Shown here piece after piece: positions 42,714 to 52,214 of a DNA stretch of 64,000 nt. The position numbers and the translations under genes are program-made. A model generated the notes under the pieces. That model was not told the origin of the DNA. It worked only from the letters and a program-made list of their open reading frames with translations, and ran no database searches. Within the stretch, counting starts at the first letter, position 1; every line of letters starts with the position of its first letter. Source of the stretch: Peptoanaerobacter sp963521605 (lineage in GTDB: Bacteria > Bacillota > Clostridia > Peptostreptococcales > Filifactoraceae); NCBI GenBank assembly GCA_963521605.1, contig CAUQVF010000001.1:434001-498000 (forward strand), given 5' to 3'.

Positions 42714-45288
42714 CTTTTACTCCTTTGACCTCATAACCTGCCTTAGTCACCACATCTGAAAGCACTTTATCATCCACATCGCTGTTTAGACTTATATTTA
42801 CCGACTTTTCTTCCAAGTTTACTACTGCATTTACTCCACTTAGCTCATTTAACACTTTTTCTACCCTTGCCTTACAATGCATACAAGTCATTCCGTCTAC
42901 ATACATTATCTTTTCACGCATTTTTATCTCCTCATTTTGTGCTTTAATTTGATTATAACTTGAAAAATCAACAATTTGAATATTTACATCCTGATTTATC
43001 TCTTGTTTTACATACTTCACTTTCTTTTCATCCTTGAACTTTCTCAATCTAAGAGCATTTGACACTACAAAGACAGAGCTGAAGCTCATAGCTACAGAGG
43101 CAATCATTGGATTGAGATATAGCTTAAACGGTAGGTAAAATACTCCCATAGCAAGAGGAATACATAATATATTGTAGAAAAATGCCCAGAATAAATTCTG
43201 TTTTATATTTACAAGTGTTGCCTTGCTTAGCTTTATTGTCGTTACTACATCTTGCAAATCACTTTTCATCAATACTATATCTGCAGATTCTATAGCTATA
43301 TCTGTTCCTGTACCCACTGCTATACCTACATCTGCCCTTGCAAGAGCAGGCGAGTCGTTTATTCCGTCTCCAACCATAGCTACCTTCTTATTTTTTCCCT
43401 TAATTTTAATTATTTCCTCGTCCTTTTGATTAGGCATTACATCGCTTATAAAATCATCTACAGCTATCTTATCAGCTATATAGCTTGCAGTTTTTTTGTT
43501 ATCTCCTGTCAGCATTATCGTCTTTATGCCCATATCCTTAAGGGCTTTTATAGCTATTGCGCTTGTATTTTTTTCTATATCCGCAACTGCAATTATGGCA
43601 GAAGGCACACTATCTATGGCAAAAAATACTGCTGTCTTACCCATATCTTGTAAAGATGAGGCATAGTCACCAAAAAATGAAGTGTCTACATTGTTTTCAA
43701 TCATAAACTTCATATTTCCGGCAATTAGATTTTTACCTTCAAACTTAGCCTTTACTCCCCTACCTGATATTTCAATAAATGAATCAGTATTCTTCAAAGT
43801 CAGATTTTTTTTGCCATAATCTGTAATAGCAATGGCTATAGGCTGTTGAGAATTTTGCTCAAGGGATGAAATAAGCGTGATTATCTCATCTTTTTCAAAA
43901 TTTTCATTAATTATCACATCTGTAACTACAGGAGTACCTTGAGTAAGCGTTCCTGTCTTATCAAAGACTACAGTGTCAATCATATGCATACTTTCAAGAG
44001 CTGAGGCATTCTTAAAAAGTATACCGTTTTTTGCTCCCTGACCTGTACCTACCATTATAGCAACAGGTGTAGCTAATCCAAGAGCACAAGGGCAGGAAAT
44101 TACTAAGACTGAAATTGCAAAATTAAGTGCAAATTCCACATCATATCCAAGAACTTTCCAAAATATAAAGGTAATTATAGACAGTGATATTACTACAGGC
44201 ACAAATACTGCTGAAATCTTGTCAGCTATAGACTCAATTGGAGCCTTTGTTGCATTAGCATCTTTTACAAGCTCTATAATCTTAGATAATAGAGTATCTG
44301 AACCCACGTTAGTCACTTCAAAGCTAAAGGCATTACCCTTATTTATTGTAGCTCCTATTACCTTGTCTCCTATATTTTTTTCTACAGGAAGAGATTCTCC
44401 GGTTATTGCAGACTCGTCAACTATTACGGTACCTGACCTTATAACTCCGTCTAAAGCTATGCTTTCTCCCATTTTTACCTGTAGAATATCTCCCACTTTT
44501 ACATCGTCCACATCAATATCAACTATCTCATCACCTTTTACAAGGTGTGCAATACTTGGTCTCAAATTTATAAGCGATGAAATAGCCTCATTAGTCTTTT
44601 TCTTTGACTTAGTCTCAAAATATTTGCCCAATGTTATCAGCGTAAGTATCATAACAGCAGATTCAAAATATAAATTGTGGTGATACTTATGCATGGTATC
44701 CATATCACCCACAGCTATTGAATACGACATACGATATATGGCAAATATCCCGTAAATAAGTGCGGAAGATGAGCCTATAGCAATAAGAGAATCCATATTA
44801 GGAGCTTTTTTTATTAAAGTTTTAAATCCTTTTTTATAATAATCTCTATTGACAAAAACTATAGGAAGTGCAATCAAAAACTGGGTGAAGGCAAAATTTA
44901 CAGCACCACTTTCCCCTTTTAAAAATTCAGGTATAGGCAGACCTACCATAGAGCCCATAGCAACATACATAAGTATTATTGTAAGCGGAATACTCACAGC
45001 CAATCTGAATTTCATGGACTCCAGCTGCTCAGTCCATACATCACTTTGAGATGAGTCATCTTTTCCTTCACTCTTTGCTCCTTGCACAGTTGCAAAGTAA
45101 CCTGCATCCTCCACAGCCTTTATTATATCCTTATCTGTCATCACATTCTCATCGTATGAAACAGACATGGAGTTGGTCATAAGATTTACATTTACTTCTG
45201 ATATCGCATCAAGTTTTGATACGGCTCGATTGACAGCACTGCTGCAAGCACTGCATGTCATCCCCTTAATATCAAACATCTTTTTCAT
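42703..45288 (-). CDS. copA: Copper-exporting P1B-type ATPase with HMA domains at both ends
   Basis: 861 residues. N-terminal HMA (GMTCSACSSAV, residues about 9-19), a membrane domain, ITGESLPVEK actuator, SCPCALGLATP (CPC copper site), DKTGTLTQGTP (phosphorylated Asp) and GDGINDSPALARADVG hinge. A second HMA sits at the C-terminus (VDGMTCMHCKARVEKVL, about 795-861), like a fused CopZ. The nucleotide domain normally has SEHP; here it is SQQP, with Gln at residue 482 in place of the conserved His. Start ATG 45288 follows GAGGTG. The csoR gene overlaps its end. Confidence 0.93.
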   Translation of the reverse strand: MKKMFDIKGMTCSACSSAVNRAVSKLDAISEVNVNLMTNSMSVSYDENVMTDKDIIKAVEDAGYFATVQGAKSEGKDDSSQSDVWTEQLESMKFRLAVSIPLTIILMYVAMGSMVGLPIPEFLKGESGAVNFAFTQFLIALPIVFVNRDYYKKGFKTLIKKAPNMDSLIAIGSSSALIYGIFAIYRMSYSIAVGDMDTMHKYHHNLYFESAVMILTLITLGKYFETKSKKKTNEAISSLINLRPSIAHLVKGDEIVDIDVDDVKVGDILQVKMGESIALDGVIRSGTVIVDESAITGESLPVEKNIGDKVIGATINKGNAFSFEVTNVGSDTLLSKIIELVKDANATKAPIESIADKISAVFVPVVISLSIITFIFWKVLGYDVEFALNFAISVLVISCPCALGLATPVAIMVGTGQGAKNGILFKNASALESMHMIDTVVFDKTGTLTQGTPVVTDVIINENFEKDEIITLISSLEQNSQQPIAIAITDYGKKNLTLKNTDSFIEISGRGVKAKFEGKNLIAGNMKFMIENNVDTSFFGDYASSLQDMGKTAVFFAIDSVPSAIIAVADIEKNTSAIAIKALKDMGIKTIMLTGDNKKTASYIADKIAVDDFISDVMPNQKDEEIIKIKGKNKKVAMVGDGINDSPALARADVGIAVGTGTDIAIESADIVLMKSDLQDVVTTIKLSKATLVNIKQNLFWAFFYNILCIPLAMGVFYLPFKLYLNPMIASVAMSFSSVFVVSNALRLRKFKDEKKVKYVKQEINQDVNIQIVDFSSYNQIKAQNEEIKMREKIMYVDGMTCMHCKARVEKVLNELSGVNAVVNLEEKSVNISLNSDVDDKVLSDVVTKAGYEVKGVKDAG

Positions 45289-45337
45289 TATTCACCTCAT
45301 TATAACATATAGTTGTATTTTTTAACTTGCTTTTATT

Positions 45338-45357
45338 CTTATACCCCCTATGGGTAT
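45338..45357 (-). promoter_or_regulatory. CsoR-type operator over the copA promoter
   Basis: ATACCC (45341-45346) and GGGTAT (45352-45357) form a 17-bp interrupted palindrome of the CsoR type (TACCC-N5-GGGTA). On the minus strand TATAAG (45343-45338), a likely -10, overlaps it. It is about 50 bp before the copA ATG. Confidence 0.75.
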
Positions 45358-45449
45358 TTTAAACATAATATTAATTATTTGTTTTATACTATTTTTAATT
45401 TAATCCATAGAAGTTTTAATCAATAATTATTAAAATTTAAAATATAATT

Positions 45450-45512
45450 TATAGGCTCTTTATAAATTTCCTAAAAATATTTTCTACATTGTTCTATTAT
45501 ATTTTAATATTA
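45450..45512 (+). repeat. Partial copy of the dispersed repeat
   Basis: CTTTATAAATTTCCTAAAAA, TATTTTCTACATTGTTCTATT and TTTTAATATTA follow the order of the 35639-35747 repeat's second half, with more differences than the other copies. The remaining gap (45513-45691) is AT-rich with a TATAAT near 45598. Confidence 0.4.
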
Positions 45513-45691
45513 CATCCTTTATTTTTCATACTTTTTTTACAACAATAACAATTTATTGACATTTTGTGTTATTAGTAGATTTTTTTATTTTATACCTGTA
45601 TAATCGAGTTAGTAAAGTCTGGGATTTTTCTAAATCTTAATACTTTTTTCGGATGTAAATAATTGTGAAATTTACATGAAGGAGGATAATT

Positions 45692-47656
45692 ATGTTAAAG
45701 AACAAAAAGACAATTTCAATGTTATTAGCATTGTCACTTACAGTGGGTATAGGTTCGTATGTCAATGTATTTGCAGAGGATTCAAAAACTATCACCATAA
45801 TACATACCAATGATGTACATGGTCGTGCACAAGGTGATGACAAGGAACTAATCGGCTATCCTAAATTAAAGACATTTTATGATGAAACTAAGGCTAAAAA
45901 CCCTAATACCTTGCTGGTAGATGCAGGAGACACTGTTCACGGTACTACTTTTGCCAATATTTCCGAAGGTAAAAATATGGTTGAACTGATGAATGAAATA
46001 GGTTTTACTGTTAGTGTACCGGGAAATCATGATTTTAACTATGGTTTTGATAAACTGCTTGAGCTCGCTAAGAGTGCAAAATTTAAATATATCTGTGCAA
46101 ATGTAATCAACAAGAGCGATAAGTCATTAGCCTTTGCGCCTAACACTATAGAAGAGGTTGACGGAGTAAAAATAGGATTTTTCGGACTTGCAACTCCGGA
46201 AACAAGATACAAATCAAGCCCTAAAAATACTGCAACTGTTGAGTTCACAGACTATATAGAAACTGCAAAAAAACAAGTTGAAGACTTGAAAAAACAAGGT
46301 GCTACAGTAATAGTGGCAGTAACACATCTTGGTATAGATATGTCTTCTGAAGAACGTTCAGACATTCTTGCTGAAAAAGTTGAAGGTATAGACCTTATAA
46401 TAGACGGTCATTCTCATACCTTGCTTGAAAACGGCAAAAAAGTAGGCAACACTACAATAGCGCAAACAGGTGAATACCTAAAAAATATCGGTAAGGTGGA
46501 TTTGACTGTAAAAGACGGCAAAGTTGAAAAAATTGATGCCTCTGTAGTAAAATACGAACAGGCGAAATCTATAAAGCCTGACGAAAAGATAGCTGAACTG
46601 ATAAAAAAAGCTGAAGAAAAAAATAAACCTATTTTAGAGAAAAAAGTGGGTACTACCCAGACAGAGCTTATTGGTGTAAGAGAAAGAGTAAGAGTTGGAG
46701 AAACAAACCTTGGAGACTTGGTAACTGATGCAATGAAAGCTTCAGTATCTTCAGATATAGCTATAACAAATGGTGGCGGAATAAGAGCGTCGATTGCAAA
46801 AGGCAATGTAAAAATGGGCGATGTATTGACAGCTTTCCCATTTAGCAATATTGTAGTTGGTCTTGAAGTAAAAGGCTCTGTTATAAAATCTGCATTGGAG
46901 CACGGTGTTGACAAGACTCCTGAGCCTGACGGCAAATTCCCTCATATCTCAGGAATTACATTCACACTTGACACATCAAAACCGGCAGGTAAAAGAGTGT
47001 CAAACGTGATGATAAACGGAGAAGCTCTTGATGAAAACAAGACTTACAAACTTGCAACAAATGACTTCTTAGCAATAGGCGGAGATGACTATAAGATGTT
47101 TGTCGGTGCCAAAAAATATGCTGAAAACGGACTATTGTCAGATGTGCTTGTAGATTTTTTCAAAGCTAATAACAACACTGTAAACTATCCGGACAACAAG
47201 CTTAGAATAAAAAAACCCGGAGATTCAGTAGAAAAAACAACTGAACCTGAAAAAAAGGATGAAACTCCAAGTTCAAATAACAACGGAGTAAGTCTAACAG
47301 CTCATAAAATAGTAGTAAACAATAAGGCTGTAACTTTAAACGGATATGTAATAAAAGACAAGAAGTATTTTAGAATAAGAGATATAGCAACTGCTTTTAA
47401 GGATTCAGACAGTCCTTTTAATGTAAGTTATGATAAGAAGACAAAATCAATATCACTTACTTCAAATCAGAAATATAGCGCTATAACTCATGATGTACTT
47501 GTGGAATTACCTGAAAATCCAGATATTAAAGAAAGTTCTCAAAAAGTGCTTATAAATAAAATTCAAGATAATACTTTAAAAGTATACATGGTATTAGGTT
47601 CCAACTTCTTCCCATTGGAAGATCTGATAACTATACTCAAGCTTGATGTAAAATAA
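45692..47656 (+). CDS. Secreted 5'-nucleotidase (UshA-like) with C-terminal stalk domain
   Basis: 654 residues with a signal peptide (SMLLALSLTVGIGSYVNVFA). Calcineurin-like metallophosphatase domain: IIHTNDVHGRAQG, DAGDTVHGT, GNHDFNYGFD, and DGHSHTLL; then the 5'-nucleotidase C domain with ITNGGGIRASIAKG. The last 120 residues (KIVVNNKAVTLNGYVIKDKK and FRIRDIATAF) look like a copper-amine-oxidase N-terminal-like domain, often used for wall attachment. It releases nucleosides from extracellular nucleotides. Start ATG 45692 follows AAGGAGGA. A strong terminator follows. Confidence 0.9.
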   Translation: MLKNKKTISMLLALSLTVGIGSYVNVFAEDSKTITIIHTNDVHGRAQGDDKELIGYPKLKTFYDETKAKNPNTLLVDAGDTVHGTTFANISEGKNMVELMNEIGFTVSVPGNHDFNYGFDKLLELAKSAKFKYICANVINKSDKSLAFAPNTIEEVDGVKIGFFGLATPETRYKSSPKNTATVEFTDYIETAKKQVEDLKKQGATVIVAVTHLGIDMSSEERSDILAEKVEGIDLIIDGHSHTLLENGKKVGNTTIAQTGEYLKNIGKVDLTVKDGKVEKIDASVVKYEQAKSIKPDEKIAELIKKAEEKNKPILEKKVGTTQTELIGVRERVRVGETNLGDLVTDAMKASVSSDIAITNGGGIRASIAKGNVKMGDVLTAFPFSNIVVGLEVKGSVIKSALEHGVDKTPEPDGKFPHISGITFTLDTSKPAGKRVSNVMINGEALDENKTYKLATNDFLAIGGDDYKMFVGAKKYAENGLLSDVLVDFFKANNNTVNYPDNKLRIKKPGDSVEKTTEPEKKDETPSSNNNGVSLTAHKIVVNNKAVTLNGYVIKDKKYFRIRDIATAFKDSDSPFNVSYDKKTKSISLTSNQKYSAITHDVLVELPENPDIKESSQKVLINKIQDNTLKVYMVLGSNFFPLEDLITILKLDVK

Positions 47657-47660
47657 TTTT

Positions 47661-47702
47661 AAAGCCCGATTTTCAAAATATTGAAAGTCGGGTTTTTTTT
47701 AT
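47661..47702 (+). terminator. Terminator of the 5'-nucleotidase gene
   Basis: AAAGCCCGATTTTC pairs with GAAAGTCGGGTTT across an 8-base loop and is followed by a run of Ts. It lies 5 bp after the stop codon. The rest of the gap to 47995 has no other clear element. Confidence 0.85.
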
Positions 47703-47995
47703 ATGCTTTAAGCTCTAATCAATGAAAACTTTGCTAATATAATCTTAACATCATATAACTAAAATAAAAAAATTAGAAAAACGCTTTATTTTTTTCAAAA
47801 AAGTGGTAAAATATCCTTATATAGTATTATACCATTTTTTCAATTACAAATTTATACTCAATACAAACTAAGCTAAATCTTGTACATAATTAACTTAAGC
47901 TTAAAATAAATGTACAATACCAAAGCTATATGGCTTTCTACATGACAATAAGTATAAACTGTATTGAAATCTTAGTTAATGAAAGGAGTTTTATT

Positions 47996-48766
47996 ATGTC
48001 AATATTTGTCGATTTAAACAGTGACATAGGTGAAGGTTTTGGAGACTATTCCATAGGTATGGATGAAGAAATACTAAAACATGTCACAAGCGCTAACATA
48101 GCATGCTATTTCCATGCCGGTGATCCCCTTATAATGGACAATACCGTAAAAATGGCAAAAGATCTTGGCGTTGCCATAGGCTCTCATCCTGGTTATCCCG
48201 ACTTAATCGGATTCGGCAGAAGACCAATGACAATTACAGCAAAAGAAGCAAGAGCATATGTACTATACCAAATGGGCGCATTAAAAGCCTTTGCTATTGC
48301 AAACGGAATTGAAGTACAACATATGAAACTACACGGAGCTTTTTACAATAGTGCCTGCTCTCAAAAAGAATTGGCTGACGCTGTCTTAGATGCTGTAGAA
48401 TCTTATGACAAAAACATTATACTTATGGTCTTAAGCGGAAGTTATATTGCTAAAGAAGGTATAAGAAGAGGTCTTAAGGTGGCTCAGGAAGTATTTGCCG
48501 ATAGAGGATACAATACAGACGGTACCTTGGTAAATAGAAAACTCGAAGGCGCTTTTATCAAGGACAAAGACGAGGCAATCCAAAGAGTCATAAGAATGGT
48601 AAAAGAAGGCAAGGTAAAAGCCGTTGACGGTAGCGATATAGATATCAAAGCTGATTCCATCTGTGTACACGGAGATAATCCTAAGGCAATAGAATTTGTC
48701 AAAAACATAAGACAGTCTTTGACAGATGCTGGAATTACTGTAACTTCACTTTATAATTTTCTTTAA
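47996..48766 (+). CDS. pxpA: 5-oxoprolinase subunit A (LamB/YcsF family)
   Basis: 256 residues: LNSDIGEGFGDYSIG, ANIACYFHAGDPLIMDN, GSHPGYPDLIGFGRRPM, MKLHGAFYN and AQEVFADRGYNTDGTLVNR, the YcsF metal-dependent polysaccharide-deacetylase-like fold. With PxpB and PxpC it hydrolyses 5-oxoproline to glutamate using ATP. The family usually has ACGFHAGDP; ACYFHAGDP here is a small change. ATG 47996 sits 7-8 bp behind AAAGGAG; the longer frame to 47930 is rejected. Followed by the transporter with an 11-bp gap. Confidence 0.93.
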   Translation: MSIFVDLNSDIGEGFGDYSIGMDEEILKHVTSANIACYFHAGDPLIMDNTVKMAKDLGVAIGSHPGYPDLIGFGRRPMTITAKEARAYVLYQMGALKAFAIANGIEVQHMKLHGAFYNSACSQKELADAVLDAVESYDKNIILMVLSGSYIAKEGIRRGLKVAQEVFADRGYNTDGTLVNRKLEGAFIKDKDEAIQRVIRMVKEGKVKAVDGSDIDIKADSICVHGDNPKAIEFVKNIRQSLTDAGITVTSLYNFL

Positions 48767-48777
48767 AGGAGTTTTTC

Positions 48778-49971
48778 ATGGAAAAAAAATCTAATAATAT
48801 GTCAGTCTTACTTGGAGCAGCATTTTTGATGGCTACATCTGCAATAGGTCCCGGTTTTATGACTCAAACAGCTAAGTTTACAAGCGATATGAAAGGCTCT
48901 TTTGCTTTTGTAATCTTAGTTTCTACAATAATGGCTTTTATCGCTCAGCTTAATGTTTGGAGAGTGCTCTGTGTATCAGGGCTTAGAGGTCAAGACGTTG
49001 CCAACAAGGTTGTACCGGGACTTGGTTATTTCATAGCTTTTTTAGTTGCACTTGGCGGATTTGCCTTTAATATAGGCAATGTAGGTGGAGCTGCCTTGGG
49101 ACTTAATGTAGTTAGCGGAATTGACACTAAAATTGCAGCTGTAATAGCAGCCTTAGTTGGCATACTAATTTTTACTTCAAAGACTGCAGGTTCAATAATG
49201 GATAAGTTAACTCAAATTCTTGGAGCAATGATGATATTACTCATAGGCTATGTAGCTGTAAAGACAAACCCACCTATATTGGATGCTGCAAAAAATACAG
49301 TCAGCCCTGAAATTATAAATCCAATTGCAATAGTAACACTACTTGGTGGAACGGTTGGAGGATATATAATATTTTCAGGTGGACATAGACTTATAGACGC
49401 TAAGATTACAGGTGAAGAAAATCTTCCTAAGGCTAACCAATCAGCCATACTTGGTGTTTCTGTAGCCTTGATAGTCAGAATATTGCTCTTCCTTGCTGTA
49501 CTTGGAGTGGTAAGTACAGGAGCTGCTCTTGATGCTAAAGATCCTGCAGGTTCTGCATTTCAAATAGGCGCAGGTGCAATAGGTCATAAGATATTTGGTC
49601 TTGTATTTTTAGCTGCAGCCCTTACTTCTGTAGTTGGAGCCGCATATACAAGCGTTTCTTTTTTAAAAACCCTCTTTAAAGTAGTAGAAGAAAAACAAAA
49701 TATTTTTACTATAGGCTTTATCCTCGTATCTACCATTGTATTCATATCTTTGGGTAAACCTGCTAAGCTTATGATATTGGCAGGTTCATTAAACGGATTG
49801 ATACTTCCAATTACACTTGCTACAGTATTAATGGCAAGCAAAAAGCCTTCAGTTGTAGGCGAAAACTATAAACATTCCAATGTTCTATTCATTCTTGGAT
49901 GGATAGTTGTATTAATATCTGCATATCTTGGAATAACTTCACTTAAAGACCTTGCAGGACTATTTTCTTAA
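48778..49971 (+). CDS. ycsG: NRAMP-family transporter, YcsG type
   Basis: 397 residues, about 11 helices. The core motif SAIGPGFMTQTAKFT takes the place of the DPGN metal-binding motif of NRAMP TM1, so it may not be a manganese transporter. Genes of this type sit beside pxpA/ycsF in Bacillus (ycsG), and the position between pxpA and pxpB here fits uptake of a pathway substrate such as 5-oxoproline or a related compound. That substrate is inferred from context. Start ATG 48778 follows AAAGGAG. Confidence 0.85.
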   Translation: MEKKSNNMSVLLGAAFLMATSAIGPGFMTQTAKFTSDMKGSFAFVILVSTIMAFIAQLNVWRVLCVSGLRGQDVANKVVPGLGYFIAFLVALGGFAFNIGNVGGAALGLNVVSGIDTKIAAVIAALVGILIFTSKTAGSIMDKLTQILGAMMILLIGYVAVKTNPPILDAAKNTVSPEIINPIAIVTLLGGTVGGYIIFSGGHRLIDAKITGEENLPKANQSAILGVSVALIVRILLFLAVLGVVSTGAALDAKDPAGSAFQIGAGAIGHKIFGLVFLAAALTSVVGAAYTSVSFLKTLFKVVEEKQNIFTIGFILVSTIVFISLGKPAKLMILAGSLNGLILPITLATVLMASKKPSVVGENYKHSNVLFILGWIVVLISAYLGITSLKDLAGLFS

Positions 49972-49980
49972 AATATTACC

Positions 49981-50010
49981 ACTCTTACATATAACTTTGT
50001 ATGTAAGAGT
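49981..50010 (+). other. Hairpin in the ycsG-pxpB gap
   Basis: ACTCTTACATA (49981-49991) pairs perfectly with TATGTAAGAGT (50000-50010). It is not followed by a T-run, so it is more likely an mRNA-stabilising or processing hairpin than a terminator. The rest of the gap up to 50234 shows no clear promoter. Confidence 0.55.
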
Positions 50011-50234
50011 GAAGTAGATAATTAATCGAGAAAAAATACTAAGTTATTAATAACATACAACTATATATAAATCTAAAAACTTATGTTAATTTTCACTAAA
50101 AAACCATATAACTTTAATACTTTATAATTTTCTTAGACTGTAGGATTGATATTTTCAAGAACACTATAATGCAGTTTTAATCTTAAGTATATTAAGTTTT
50201 ATGTTATCCATAATTATAATTGAAAGGATTATTT

Positions 50235-50981
50235 ATGTATGAAAAAATAAAGTATTTACATTGCGGTGAAGCAGGCATAGTTATGGAATTTGGAAATGAG
50301 ATTTCAAAGGATATAAACGCCAAAATTCGCAGTGTTGTAGATTTAATAGATAAAGACAAACATCCTTACATCATCGACATACTTCCGACATACAGATCAG
50401 TATTAATTCAATATGATGTAAGGAAGATAAGCTACAAAGACGTTGTTGAAAAGTTGAAAGAATATGAAAATGCCAATGTATCAAAACAGGAAGAAGAAGT
50501 CAGACTTATAAAACTACCTACAGTATATGGTGGTGAATATGGTCCTGACATAGAATTTGTTGCAAATCACAATAATTTAAGCGTTGAAGAAGTCATAAAG
50601 ATCCACACTTCAACTGATTACTTGGTATATATGCTCGGATTTATACCCGGCTTTACCTACCTTGGGGGAATGAGTGACAAAATTGCCACGCCTCGCCTTG
50701 CCTCACCAAGGACAAAGATAGAAGCAGGCTCTGTAGGAATAGCCGGAAACCAAACAGGAACTTACCCAACAGATTCTCCGGGAGGTTGGCAAATCATAGG
50801 TAGGACACCTTTGCAACTTTTTTCTCCTGAAAGTGAGCCGCCTGTCTTTATAAATTCAGGTGACTATATAAGATATGAACAAATAAGCGACGATGAGTTT
50901 AAGTCCATCAAAAAACAGCTTGAAGAAAAAACTTACAAGCCTGATATAAAAATAGTTAAAAGAGGTGATTTGCATGAATAA
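50235..50981 (+). CDS. pxpB: 5-oxoprolinase subunit B (KipI family)
   Basis: 248 residues: YLHCGEAGIVMEFG at the N-terminus, YMLGFIPGFTYLGGM, KIATPRLASPRTKIEAGSVG and GIAGNQTGTYPTDSPGGW, the allophanate-hydrolase subunit 1 (KipI) signature. It forms the ATP-dependent part of 5-oxoprolinase with PxpC. The ATG at 50235 sits 6 bp behind AAAGGA; a TTG at 50220 would overlap that site. Its end overlaps pxpC by 8 bp. Confidence 0.92.
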   Translation: MYEKIKYLHCGEAGIVMEFGNEISKDINAKIRSVVDLIDKDKHPYIIDILPTYRSVLIQYDVRKISYKDVVEKLKEYENANVSKQEEEVRLIKLPTVYGGEYGPDIEFVANHNNLSVEEVIKIHTSTDYLVYMLGFIPGFTYLGGMSDKIATPRLASPRTKIEAGSVGIAGNQTGTYPTDSPGGWQIIGRTPLQLFSPESEPPVFINSGDYIRYEQISDDEFKSIKKQLEEKTYKPDIKIVKRGDLHE

Positions 50982-52083
50982 CATAAAAGTTTTGACACCC
51001 GGTATGCTTACAACAGTACAAGACATGGGCAGATACGGATATCAAAGATTTGGCATACCTGTTGCAGGTGTAATGGATGAATATTCTTATAAAATTGCAA
51101 ACTACCTTGTAGGAAATGACGAAAATGAAGCAGTATTGGAGATGACTTTTATAGGTTCGAATCTTGAATTTGCTCAAGATATGGTAATCTCAATAACAGG
51201 TGCTGAGATTAAAGCATATATAAACAATATAGAGATTCCTCTATGGCAAAGTATAGCTGTAAAAAAAGGTGATATTCTATCTTTTTCAGGAATTAAAAAG
51301 GGCATTAGAGCATACGTGGCATTTGGAGGTGAACTAAATGTACCTGTAATAAACGGAAGCAAGTCCACTATCGTAAAGTCAAAGCTTGGTGGATTTGACG
51401 GAAGAGCCTTAAAAAAAGGTGATGAACTTGAAATTTTAGTATCGCACTATGCAACAGCAGGCAAAAAACTCGATAAAAAATACATTCCTAAGATAAATAC
51501 TCAAGAAAGAATAAGAGTATTACTTGGTCCTCAAGATGATTACTTTACAGAGGAAGGCAAAAAAGCATTTTTCGCTGAAAAAGGATATGAAGTTACAGCA
51601 CAATCTGACAGAATGGGTATGAGATTAAGTGGAGAAGCTGTAAAACATATAGAAAAAGCAGACATAATATCAGACGGTGCAGTCATAGGCTCCATCCAAA
51701 TACCCGCTGACGGAATGCCTATTATTCTAATGGCTGACAGACAGACTACAGGCGGATATACAAAAATAGGAACTGTAATTAAAGAAGATATATGTAAGCT
51801 TGCACAAATGGGTCAAAACAGTAAAATAATCTTTGAAAATATAGATATTAATCAGGCTCAAGAAAAATACATCGAATTTTATTCCAAACTTGATGAAATC
51901 AAAAAGCAAATCGAAAAATATCAAGTTGAGTCAAGTCCTACACCACAAGTTGATAAAAGCAATCCATCTACAAAAGAGCTAAAAAAAGTAAATCCCGACT
52001 ATGTCCAAAATGACAAAGCAAAATTTACTACTTTGATAGACGGAAAGGAATTTAATGTAGAAATACAAAAATGCAGATTTTAA
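50974..52083 (+). CDS. pxpC: 5-oxoprolinase subunit C (KipA family) with extra tail
   Basis: 369 residues. Allophanate hydrolase subunit 2 (KipA) domain: KVLTPGMLTTVQDMGRYGYQRFG, GVMDEYSYKIANYLVGND, and GQNSKIIFENIDINQAQEKYI; LADRQTTGGYTKIGTVIKED is typical. The last 38 residues (after Pro-rich SSPTPQVDK) read ATLIDGKEFNVEIQ-like, resembling the first strands of a biotinyl carrier domain but with no AMKM lysine. ATG 50974 follows AGAGGTG and overlaps pxpB. It completes the pxp set. Confidence 0.9.
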   Translation: MNNIKVLTPGMLTTVQDMGRYGYQRFGIPVAGVMDEYSYKIANYLVGNDENEAVLEMTFIGSNLEFAQDMVISITGAEIKAYINNIEIPLWQSIAVKKGDILSFSGIKKGIRAYVAFGGELNVPVINGSKSTIVKSKLGGFDGRALKKGDELEILVSHYATAGKKLDKKYIPKINTQERIRVLLGPQDDYFTEEGKKAFFAEKGYEVTAQSDRMGMRLSGEAVKHIEKADIISDGAVIGSIQIPADGMPIILMADRQTTGGYTKIGTVIKEDICKLAQMGQNSKIIFENIDINQAQEKYIEFYSKLDEIKKQIEKYQVESSPTPQVDKSNPSTKELKKVNPDYVQNDKAKFTTLIDGKEFNVEIQKCRF

Positions 52084-52167
52084 AAAATGATAATTTAAAC
52101 TAAACTCCATTAAAAAGTCATATAAGTTTATTTTTCAGTACACAATTTCAAGTATTTCAATTTAATA

Positions 52168-52208
52168 AAAATAACAACTACAAATTAAATAAGTAGTTGT
52201 TATTTTTA
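52168..52208. terminator. Bidirectional terminator between pxpC and the small membrane protein gene
   Basis: AAAATAACAACTAC pairs with GTAGTTGTTATTTT around an 11-base loop, with A-tracts on one side and T-tracts on the other. It can stop both converging transcripts. Confidence 0.75.
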
Positions 52209-52214
52209 TTAATG

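Noticed and set aside
49981..50010. A terminator after the NRAMP-like gene
   Set aside because: The stem is perfect but no T-run follows on the plus strand.
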